This document shows positions 8,055 to 14,800 of a stretch of DNA of 33,601 bases, piece after piece. The number at the start of each line of letters is the position of its first letter. The stretch's first letter is position 1. The DNA is from an uncultured Bacteroidota bacterium (GTDB taxonomy: Bacteria > Bacteroidota > Bacteroidia > Flavobacteriales_D > Parvicellaceae). The position numbers and the translations under genes are program-made. The notes under the pieces are model-generated. The model ran no database searches and had not been told where the DNA came from. It saw only the letters and a program-made list of their open reading frames with translations. The stretch is taken from the NCBI GenBank assembly GCA_902536695.1, contig CACAYQ010000010.1, positions 1 through 33,601 on the forward strand. The letters are read 5' to 3'.

Positions 8055-8707
8055 TGAGAATACACAGAGAGGGATATGCAACTATAGTAATAGTCCTTAT
8101 TTTTTTAATTTCAATTAACGGCTTAGCCTATTATTTTAATCCTATTTGGATTATTAACGTCATCTTTTCTTTCTTATCATTGTTGTTTTTTTATTTAATT
8201 CTTCATTTTTTCAGAAATCCAGAGAGAGATATTGCCATAAATGATAAACATATTTTAGCACCAAGTGATGGCAAATTAGTAGTTATAGAAAAGGTATTTG
8301 AAGATGAATATCTAAAGGAAGAATGTACACAACTTAGCATATTCATGTCTCCGTTAAATGTACACAAACAATGGTATCCTTCAAATGGTAAAGTCATTTA
8401 CAGTCAATATCACCCTGGTAAATACTTAGTGGCTTGGAATCCTAAATCTAGTATTGAAAATGAAAGAACGAGCATTGTTATTCAATCCAATACAAAGCAC
8501 CGAATTTTATATCGACAAATTGCTGGAGCAGTAGCAAGAAGAATCTGTAATTATGCTAAGCAAAATGATATTGTTGATCAAAGTCTTGAGGCAGGTTTTA
8601 TTAAGTTTGGTTCTAGAATTGATGTCTTTATTCCAAAAAGTGCAGAAATCAAAGTTAAATTAGATGATACCATTGTTGGAGGTGAAACAATATTGGCCAT
8701 TATTTAA
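8054..8707 (+). CDS. psd: Phosphatidylserine decarboxylase proenzyme (short form)
   Basis: Psd converts phosphatidylserine to phosphatidylethanolamine at the inner membrane. The 217-residue proenzyme has N-terminal hydrophobic segments (about 8-29 and 34-54). The catalytic core includes LAPSDGKLVVIE, SIFMSPLNVHKQWYPSNGKV and the near C-terminal AGFIKFGSRIDVFIP. In this last motif the Gly-Ser bond is the self-cleavage site at which the Ser becomes the pyruvoyl prosthetic group. The short length and FGSRxDV cleavage motif match the compact Psd class found in Bacteroidota and alphaproteobacteria, not the longer LGST class of E. coli. Translation is coupled to cdsA through a one-base overlap. The stop codon sits in a hairpin-forming tandem repeat. 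Confidence 0.94.
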   Translation: MRIHREGYATIVIVLIFLISINGLAYYFNPIWIINVIFSFLSLLFFYLILHFFRNPERDIAINDKHILAPSDGKLVVIEKVFEDEYLKEECTQLSIFMSPLNVHKQWYPSNGKVIYSQYHPGKYLVAWNPKSSIENERTSIVIQSNTKHRILYRQIAGAVARRICNYAKQNDIVDQSLEAGFIKFGSRIDVFIPKSAEIKVKLDDTIVGGETILAII

Positions 8708-8715
8708 CCAATATT
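8689..8715. terminator. Hairpin at the psd stop codon, possible weak terminator
   Basis: AATATTGG (8689-8696) and CCAATATT (8708-8715) are perfect inverted repeats with an 11-base loop that contains the psd stop codon. No run of T follows, so it is not a classical intrinsic terminator. It could stabilise the 3' end or reduce read-through into the small downstream gene. Confidence 0.35.
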
Positions 8716-8729
8716 TGCCATTGTTTAAC
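8689..8729. repeat. Imperfect tandem repeat, 21-base period
   Basis: Two 20-base units (8689-8708 and 8710-8729) separated by one C differ at only two positions. The first unit contains the last codons and stop of psd; the second lies in the intergenic gap. It looks like a local duplication of the psd 3' end. Confidence 0.7.
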
Positions 8730-8817
8730 ATTGTTCATCTACAATCGTAACAATTTATAAACTAAAGCGTATTTATTAACATTTTTTATATTTTTAAACA
8801 TCAAACAGATTACGATC

Positions 8818-9036
8818 ATGAAAAAATTATTACTGGGATTTTCTTTAATAGCCGTTTTTGGAATTGGAATAACAGCTGCTAGTTTCACCTTACCTGAAAA
8901 TACAAATACAACAGTTGAAGTAAAAGAAGGTGATGGCAAAAAGAAAAAGAAGGATAAGAAGAAAGCTAAAGCAAGTTGTTGTAAGCCTGAAGCGAAAGGG
9001 AAATCTTGTTGTAAAAAACCTACAACTGAATCTTAA
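8818..9036 (+). CDS. Small exported Lys/Cys-rich protein
   Basis: A 72-residue protein of unknown function. Residues 1-21 form a signal peptide (MKKLLLGFSLIAVFGIGITA). Next comes a short Thr/Glu-rich segment, then an intensely basic stretch (KKKKKDKKKAKA), then two adjacent-cysteine pairs in SCCKPEAKGKSCCKKP. Paired cysteines in a basic, disordered tail suggest metal or thiol chemistry outside the cytoplasm, but no known family is recognised. Reality as a gene is supported by the clean signal peptide, the ATG start and its placement filling the gap exactly: its stop is one base from the stop of the convergent dehydrogenase gene. A weak -7-like TATATTTT lies at 8787-8794. Confidence 0.75.
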   Translation: MKKLLLGFSLIAVFGIGITAASFTLPENTNTTVEVKEGDGKKKKKDKKKAKASCCKPEAKGKSCCKKPTTES

Positions 9037-9037
9037 A

Positions 9038-10183
9038 TTATTTCGACCATTTTCTAATTAATGGAGAACATCGATATCGATCTTCATGATATTGATTGTA
9101 AAGTGCATCTAATTTCTTTTCGCACCAATCAAATCCATATTCTCTGCCCCAACTAATTAATCCTTTGGGATAATTAACTCCTTTTGTCATCGCTAATTCA
9201 ATATCCTGCTCAGATGCTATTTGTAAATAAAGCGCATCTACAGCTTCATTGATAAGCATTACTAATATTCTTTCAAAAATATCTTTAGCCTTACCATTTT
9301 CTACACTTTCCATTTTAACTGGCTCATCATTATAATGGTAATAACCCCTACCCGATTTTCTACCTAACCAACCTGCCTCTGCATATTGCTTTTGAGTAAA
9401 TGAAGGTTTATAGCGAGGATCGAAATAAAATGCCTCAAATACAGATTTTGTTACCGCATAATTTACATCATTACCTATGAAATCCATTAATTCAAATGGC
9501 CCCATCCTAAAGCCACCTTGCTTTAGAGACTCATCTATAAAATGGAAGTCTGCAATACCCTCTTCATAAATACGAAGTGCTTCTCCGTAAAAAGGTCTAG
9601 CAATTCTATTTACTATAAATCCGGGCGTATCTTTTGCTATAACAGGCGTCTTCTTCCAATCGTTTAACATAGAAATTACATTTTCTAATACCGTAGCGTC
9701 TGTCTGTAATGCTGGTATGACCTCAACTAAAGGCATAAGAGGTGCAGGATTAAAAAAATGGACACCAAGAAAACGTCTTGGGTCAATGAAAGATGATGCA
9801 AGGTTAGTTACAGATAAGGAAGAGGTGTTAGTGGCTAAAATACAGTCTTTCATAATGACTTGAGAGAGGGCCTTAAAAAGTGTTTTCTTTATTTCAAGGT
9901 CTTCTATAATAGCCTCTATCACAAAATCCGCTTTACTGAATTCACTAATTTGGTCTATAACTGTGATGCATTTTAATATTTGTTTTTTCTCCTCTTTTGA
10001 AATTCGGTGTTTCTCAATTAGTCGATTTAAAATAGCATCTAATTTGTCTATAGCACTTTTTACGGTTTCTTTATTTTGATCATAAAGATAAACCGTATAA
10101 CCTGCCATGGCTGCTACTTGTGCTATACCCGCACCCATAGATCCAGCACCTATAATTCCTATGTTATCTATTTTTTTCATCAT
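9038..10183 (-). CDS. 3-hydroxyacyl-CoA (3-hydroxybutyryl-CoA) dehydrogenase
   Basis: The protein oxidises 3-hydroxyacyl-CoA to 3-ketoacyl-CoA with NAD(P), or the reverse, in fatty acid or butyrate metabolism. Its 381 residues begin with a Rossmann fold (IGIIGAGSMGAGIAQVAAMAG), followed by ATNTSSLSVT and the HFFNPAPLMPLVEVIP signature that carries the catalytic His. Two helical C-terminal domains follow: one with DTPGFIVNRIARPFYGEA and a second from about residue 295 with GVNYPKGLISWGREYG. The double C-terminal arrangement resembles PaaH-like enzymes of phenylacetate and beta-oxidation pathways, so substrate specificity stays open. It starts 11 bases after the GH171 gene, probably as the second gene of a two-gene operon. 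Confidence 0.88.
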   Translation of the reverse strand: MMKKIDNIGIIGAGSMGAGIAQVAAMAGYTVYLYDQNKETVKSAIDKLDAILNRLIEKHRISKEEKKQILKCITVIDQISEFSKADFVIEAIIEDLEIKKTLFKALSQVIMKDCILATNTSSLSVTNLASSFIDPRRFLGVHFFNPAPLMPLVEVIPALQTDATVLENVISMLNDWKKTPVIAKDTPGFIVNRIARPFYGEALRIYEEGIADFHFIDESLKQGGFRMGPFELMDFIGNDVNYAVTKSVFEAFYFDPRYKPSFTQKQYAEAGWLGRKSGRGYYHYNDEPVKMESVENGKAKDIFERILVMLINEAVDALYLQIASEQDIELAMTKGVNYPKGLISWGREYGFDWCEKKLDALYNQYHEDRYRCSPLIRKWSK

Positions 10184-10194
10184 CCTAATTGAAT

Positions 10195-11415
10195 TTAGTT
10201 CTCATAATCCTCATAAATCAAATATTTCTTTCTCTTTTCCTTAAATACAGTTAACTCATTTTGATACGTTTCTCTTATTTGATTTGCATTCGCACCTCCC
10301 TTAATAAGGTTCACAAGTTTATCCGATCCTGCAAGCAAATTAAAAAAGTTATTTTTATTAAAGAATGTGGGGTCATCATTAAAAGTGTGGTAAGCATGAA
10401 TTAACCATTCAAAATTTAACTTTTGTGATGTAAATAAAGAATCTTCAGAAAGTGTACTAAAGTTTGAACCATAACAAACTTTCCCTTGGTGTTTAGGGTG
10501 TTTTGCTCCAGAGGTAGGTTTGGGTGTAAATTCAAATGACATTTGCCTCATGTAAGGTGATCCATAGACTTGAAATGGAAAAGCCGTTCCCCTCCCAATA
10601 CTCACATTAGTGCCTTCAAAAAAACAGAGTGAAGGATAGAGATACACACTAATCATGTTTGGCAAATTTGGAGATGGTGGAACAGGAAGCTTATACTGCG
10701 TAGAATGATTATAATTTTTACATGGAATAATTTCCAAAGTACATTTTAACTCATCCAGAAGCCATCCTTCACCATTAATCATTTGTGCGTACTCCGCAAT
10801 AGTTAACCCATGAACTACAGGAATTGGATGCATACCCACAAATGATTTAAATTTTAAATCAAGAATAGGCCCATCCACATAATGCCCGTTAGGGTTTGGC
10901 CTATCCATAATAATGAGTGGGATTTGATTTTCTGCACAAGCTTCCATTACATAATGTAGTGTGCTGATGTAAGTGTAAAACCTAGCCCCCACATCTTGTA
11001 AATCAAATACCATAGCATCAACATCTTTTAAAAGTTCCTTACTCGGCTTTCGTTTTGCTTTCCCATACAGAGAATAAATTGGTAATCCAGTTTGTAGATC
11101 AAATTCATCTTTCACTTTTTCTCCTGCATCATTCTTTCCTCGAAAACCATGCTCAGGAGAAAATACTTTTTGAACCTGTATTCCTTCGTTTAATAGCACA
11201 TCCACCAAATGCTCTCCTCTTACTAATGAGGTTTGATTAGCTACCAATGCTATATTCTTATTTTTAAGTATGGGAAGATAAACCTCTAATCTTTCGGATC
11301 CTGTAATTACATTTTTTGACTGCGCGAAAAAAATTAGCGTATGAAGCAATAAAACTAACAAGCATAATTTTTTATGATAATTAAAATAACCATGTTTGTA
11401 ATTGACTAACTTCAT
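10195..11415 (-). CDS. Exported exo-beta-N-acetylmuramidase-like protein (DUF1343, GH171, NamZ family)
   Basis: Characterised members of the DUF1343 family (NamZ of Bacillus subtilis and Tannerella forsythia) release MurNAc from the non-reducing ends of peptidoglycan fragments. The 406-residue protein has an N-terminal hydrophobic signal (about 17-31, likely cleaved near FFAQ). The conserved family blocks follow: ALVANQTSLV, VFSPEHGFRGKNDAGE, VFDLQDVGARFYTYISTL, IIMDRPNPNGHYVDGPIL and PVVHGLTIAEYAQMINGEGW. The acidic residue in PEHG is the likely catalytic Glu by family analogy. No lipobox Cys is present, so it is probably periplasmic and soluble. It diverges from the permease gene with a 19-base gap. 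Confidence 0.87.
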   Translation of the reverse strand: MKLVNYKHGYFNYHKKLCLLVLLLHTLIFFAQSKNVITGSERLEVYLPILKNKNIALVANQTSLVRGEHLVDVLLNEGIQVQKVFSPEHGFRGKNDAGEKVKDEFDLQTGLPIYSLYGKAKRKPSKELLKDVDAMVFDLQDVGARFYTYISTLHYVMEACAENQIPLIIMDRPNPNGHYVDGPILDLKFKSFVGMHPIPVVHGLTIAEYAQMINGEGWLLDELKCTLEIIPCKNYNHSTQYKLPVPPSPNLPNMISVYLYPSLCFFEGTNVSIGRGTAFPFQVYGSPYMRQMSFEFTPKPTSGAKHPKHQGKVCYGSNFSTLSEDSLFTSQKLNFEWLIHAYHTFNDDPTFFNKNNFFNLLAGSDKLVNLIKGGANANQIRETYQNELTVFKEKRKKYLIYEDYEN

Positions 11416-11419
11416 TTTA

Positions 11420-11427
11420 CAAATTAA
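11420..11427 (-). promoter_or_regulatory. Possible -7 element of the GH171 gene
   Basis: TTAATTTG on the minus strand matches TAnnTTTG at 7 of 8 consensus-or-free positions and ends 4 bases before the ATG, the same geometry seen at pyrE and the aminotransferase. It sits in the 19-base divergent gap. No -33 element is evident. Confidence 0.3.
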
Positions 11428-11434
11428 ATAAAAA

Positions 11435-12955
11435 TTGAACGTTGAATTCTTTATAGCTAAAAGAATGCTTCAAAACAAAAAGCATTCCAAAAGCTTTTCC
11501 AGTGCTATTGTATTGATTTCACTAATTGGAATTATGCTTGGTGTTAGCGTTATGATTTTAACTGTAAGTGTTGCTGTGGGTTTCCAAACTGAAATTAAAA
11601 ATAAGTTAATGAGCTTTGGAAGTCATATTCAGGTTGAATCACTTTACCTAAACAACAACAATGAAACAAGTCCTATAATTACCCTTCAACACAACATTGA
11701 TTCAATATCCAATGAAAATGCAATAGATGGCATTTATCCTTATGTGCTTAAATCTTCCATAATTCAACATGTTGATGGAAATAAAGAAAGTGAAATTTCA
11801 GGCATTGTATTTAAGGGTGTTTCACAAGGAAACCAGACATTTTTGAACCAATATGTTGTTCAAGGGGTTATTCCTCAATTTGGATATGAAAATGATTCTA
11901 TTCTACTTTCTAAGAATATGACTAAAAAATTAAAGGCTTCTGTTGGGGATAAGATTAGTGCCTTCTTTATCATTAATGGAAAACCCAAACAGCGAAATTA
12001 TTTTATTAGTGGAATTTATGAAACAGGGCTTGATAAAATTGATGACCAGTTTGGGTTCATCGATATAAAACAGCTTACTAAAATTAATAAATGGGGGTTA
12101 ACTATTAAAGCAAAGAGCTTTTTCACCAGTGACACTACTATTGAAATCAATTGTTATACGAAATCAAAAGAAGGTGAAATTTTATATGCATTAGAAAAGG
12201 AAAAAATAACATCACTATCTTCTTACATTATTGATGTTAAAAAAGATACCAATGTTACACTAGTTGCCTATGAAGTAGATAACGTAGAATCGAACAATTT
12301 AATTAGTGTTCCTGACACGCTCATATTCAATGTGAATTTTAACGAAAAAATAATTACCCAAAATAATACAGATGGAAGTGGCAAATTTTATACCGGTGGT
12401 TACGAAATCATGCTCACTGATTTGGAGAATGATAAGAACACGCTAAATAGCCTAAAATCATATTTTGGCCCGGAATATTTAACACTTCCTATCGAGAAAC
12501 GATTCGAGGACTTATTTTCTTGGCTGAGTCTAATTTACCAAAATGTATACATTATAATTCTCTTGATGATTGCTGTTGCGATAGTAAATATGTCAACTGC
12601 TCTACTTGTTTTAATTGTTGAAAAAACAAAAATGATCGGTATTTTAAAGTCAATTGGAATTTCCAATAAATCACTTATTCGAGTTTTTGTGATTCATGGG
12701 GGTATTTTACTTGCCATAGGATTCACCGTAGGAAATTTGATTGCTTATGGCATCATGTTTCTACAAAATAAATATCAATTTTTAACACTCCCAAAAGAGA
12801 ACTATTACATAGATGCCGTACCTATGCACTACCCAATAGAACAATTTTTAGCACTTAATGGAATTGCCTTCATCATTTGTTTTGCTGCTTTGATTTTACC
12901 GTCCTTATTAAGCAGTAGGATTTCACCAGTAAAGGCAATTAGTTCAGAAATTTAA
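11435..12955 (+). CDS. LolC/LolE-like ABC transporter permease (FtsX family)
   Basis: Permeases of this family pair with an ATPase (LolD type) to release lipoproteins from, or act on substrates at, the inner membrane. The 506-residue protein has a first membrane segment at about 25-48 (AIVLISLIGIMLGVSVMILT), a large periplasmic region of about 320 residues, and three C-terminal membrane segments, the last ending in SSRISPVKAI. The opening NVEFFIAKRMLQNKK is the classic LolC/E N-terminus and supports the TTG start at 11435. It is longer than the roughly 400 residues usual for LolC/E, owing to the periplasmic part. No ATPase gene lies nearby. Its stop overlaps the convergent aminotransferase by 4 bases. 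Confidence 0.85.
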   Translation: MNVEFFIAKRMLQNKKHSKSFSSAIVLISLIGIMLGVSVMILTVSVAVGFQTEIKNKLMSFGSHIQVESLYLNNNNETSPIITLQHNIDSISNENAIDGIYPYVLKSSIIQHVDGNKESEISGIVFKGVSQGNQTFLNQYVVQGVIPQFGYENDSILLSKNMTKKLKASVGDKISAFFIINGKPKQRNYFISGIYETGLDKIDDQFGFIDIKQLTKINKWGLTIKAKSFFTSDTTIEINCYTKSKEGEILYALEKEKITSLSSYIIDVKKDTNVTLVAYEVDNVESNNLISVPDTLIFNVNFNEKIITQNNTDGSGKFYTGGYEIMLTDLENDKNTLNSLKSYFGPEYLTLPIEKRFEDLFSWLSLIYQNVYIIILLMIAVAIVNMSTALLVLIVEKTKMIGILKSIGISNKSLIRVFVIHGGILLAIGFTVGNLIAYGIMFLQNKYQFLTLPKENYYIDAVPMHYPIEQFLALNGIAFIICFAALILPSLLSSRISPVKAISSEI

Positions 12956-14160
12956 TTTAGTTGAGAAATTGCTGATTTAATTCGATAAACAGCTTCTTTT
13001 AATTGCTCCATTGATGCAGCATAAGATATTCTAATGCAATTTGGTGAACCAAATGCGTTTCCTGTCACCAAGGCTACTTTTGCTTCTTCAAGTAAAAACA
13101 AACAAAGATCATCTGCATTATTTACTGTTTTCTCGTCAAAGTGCTGTCCAAATAACTCACTCACGTCAGGAAATAAATAAAATGCACCCTTGGGTTCGTT
13201 AATTTTGATACCTTTAATATTTCTGAGCTCCTTCAACATGAAGTTTCTTCTTTCTAAAAATGCTTCCTTCATTGGTAAAATCACATTAGGACTAGAACTT
13301 ACCGCAGCAAGAGCAGCACGTTGAGAAATACTTGAAGCCCCAGAAGTAAATTGACCTTGAATTTTTGTGCAAGCCTTCGCAATCCATTCTGGAGCACCAA
13401 TATACCCCAATCTCCAACCCGTCATTGCAAATGACTTTGAGACACCATTTACGGTCACTACTTGCTGATACATATCATCGAAAGCTGCCATTGAAAAATA
13501 AGAGTCTGTAAAATTAATATGCTCATAAATCTCATCACTTACCACCACTACAGAGCTATATTGAACTAGTACATCTGCCAAACTTCTTAGCTCTTCTTTG
13601 GAATATACACTTCCGGAAGGATTACATGGAGAGCTGTAAATCATCAACTTTGTCTTTTCATTAATAGTATTTTTTAATTGTTCAGCTGTAATTTTAAAAT
13701 CATTCTCAATAGTGGTTTCAATTGGAACGATTACAGCTCCTGCCATTTTAAAAATCTCTTCATAGCTAACCCAGTACGGTGCTGGGATGATAACTTCATC
13801 CCCTGGGTTAATTAAGCTTAGAGCTACATTTGCGATGGATTGTTTTGCACCTGTTGAAACCACAATCTGATTAACATTGTAGGAAACATCATTATCTCTT
13901 TTGAATTTATCACAAATGGCTGTTCTTAGGTCTTCATAGCCATTAACTGCCATGTATTTTGAATAATTTTGATCAATGCCTTCCTTAGCTGCTTCTTTAA
14001 TAAAATCGGGGGTATTAAAATCAGGCTCTCCCAAACTCAGGCTTATTACATCAATGCCTTGAGCTTTTAATTCCCTACTTTTTCTAGCCATAGCAATAGT
14101 TGCCGACTCTGACAGATTATTAACTCTTTCTGAAAGAAGATTTTTTGGTGTTTTTTCCAT
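12952..14160 (-). CDS. Class I/II pyridoxal-phosphate aminotransferase (aspartate aminotransferase type)
   Basis: The enzyme moves an amino group between an amino acid, most likely aspartate, and 2-oxoglutarate. The 402-residue sequence shows the fold type I pattern: SLSLGEPDFNTPDFI near the N-terminus, NPGDEVIIPAPYWVSY, the NPSGSVYSKEEL loop, VVVSDEIYEHINF with the PLP-contacting Asp and Tyr, and the PLP lysine in NGVSKSFAMTGWRLGYIGAP. The C-terminal Arg in CIRISYAAS would bind the substrate carboxylate. It resembles the thermophile-type (subgroup I-gamma) AspC, though related prephenate or alanine activities cannot be excluded. A perfect -7 element lies 4 bases upstream of the ATG. Confidence 0.9.
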   Translation of the reverse strand: MEKTPKNLLSERVNNLSESATIAMARKSRELKAQGIDVISLSLGEPDFNTPDFIKEAAKEGIDQNYSKYMAVNGYEDLRTAICDKFKRDNDVSYNVNQIVVSTGAKQSIANVALSLINPGDEVIIPAPYWVSYEEIFKMAGAVIVPIETTIENDFKITAEQLKNTINEKTKLMIYSSPCNPSGSVYSKEELRSLADVLVQYSSVVVVSDEIYEHINFTDSYFSMAAFDDMYQQVVTVNGVSKSFAMTGWRLGYIGAPEWIAKACTKIQGQFTSGASSISQRAALAAVSSSPNVILPMKEAFLERRNFMLKELRNIKGIKINEPKGAFYLFPDVSELFGQHFDEKTVNNADDLCLFLLEEAKVALVTGNAFGSPNCIRISYAASMEQLKEAVYRIKSAISQLN

Positions 14161-14164
14161 GCCG

Positions 14165-14172
14165 CAAAATTA
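14165..14172 (-). promoter_or_regulatory. Probable -7 promoter element of the aminotransferase gene
   Basis: TAATTTTG on the minus strand matches TAnnTTTG exactly and is separated from the ATG by only CGGC. This predicts a leaderless mRNA. No clear TTG is present at the -33 distance. Confidence 0.5.
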
Positions 14173-14277
14173 ATTATTTGCTTTGCTTTACCATGTTTTT
14201 AGCAAAAAGAAATAAACAGATTATTCACTTTTGTAACATATGATCTATAAATTCGTTTTTAAATTAAAAAGCTGATT

Positions 14278-14796
14278 ATGAAAGATGCCATAATATTACT
14301 CATACCACTTGCAGGAATGTTGTTATTAACCTATCTATTACTACAACATTTCTTTAATAAGCAATTAAAAGAAAATGACAAAGAGTTAATTAATCACAAG
14401 GCAAAATCCTACTTACCACTAAAAATTCAGGCTTATGAAAGAGCTATTTTATTTTTAGAAAGAATTGACCCAAATAACTTAATAATTAGAATTCACAAAC
14501 CATCCATGAATGCGGCTAAACTTCATCTTGAAATTTTGAAACAAATTCGTGAGGAGTATAACCATAACATGTCTCAACAAATCTATATAAGTCCTAAATC
14601 TTGGGCTGAATTGATTAAAGGAAAAGAGGAGACGATTCAAATAGCCAACACTGCACTGGGCCAATTAAAAAATGATGCTAATTCTATAGAGTTGAGCACA
14701 AAAATCTTTGAGATCATTGCAAAACTACCACACAATCCTGCTGCTAATGCAAGAAAATTGATCATTAACGAATTCCAAAGATCCGTTTTAAAGTAG
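14278..14796 (+). CDS. Small membrane-anchored protein, Bacteroidota-conserved (DUF7935-like)
   Basis: A 172-residue protein of unknown function. One N-terminal membrane segment (about 4-24, AIILLIPLAGMLLLTYLLLQ) is followed by a helical cytoplasmic region with LPLKIQAYERAILFLERIDP, IREEYNHNMSQQIYISPKSW and AELIKGKEE. I recall these motifs from an uncharacterised Bacteroidota family, probably DUF7935; this comes from memory and was not checked. It diverges from the aminotransferase gene across 117 bases, where CACTTTTG at 14226-14233 is a 7-of-8 match to the -7 element. Its stop lies 4 bases from the stop of the convergent S46 peptidase. Confidence 0.75.
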   Translation: MKDAIILLIPLAGMLLLTYLLLQHFFNKQLKENDKELINHKAKSYLPLKIQAYERAILFLERIDPNNLIIRIHKPSMNAAKLHLEILKQIREEYNHNMSQQIYISPKSWAELIKGKEETIQIANTALGQLKNDANSIELSTKIFEIIAKLPHNPAANARKLIINEFQRSVLK

Positions 14797-14800
14797 GGGT

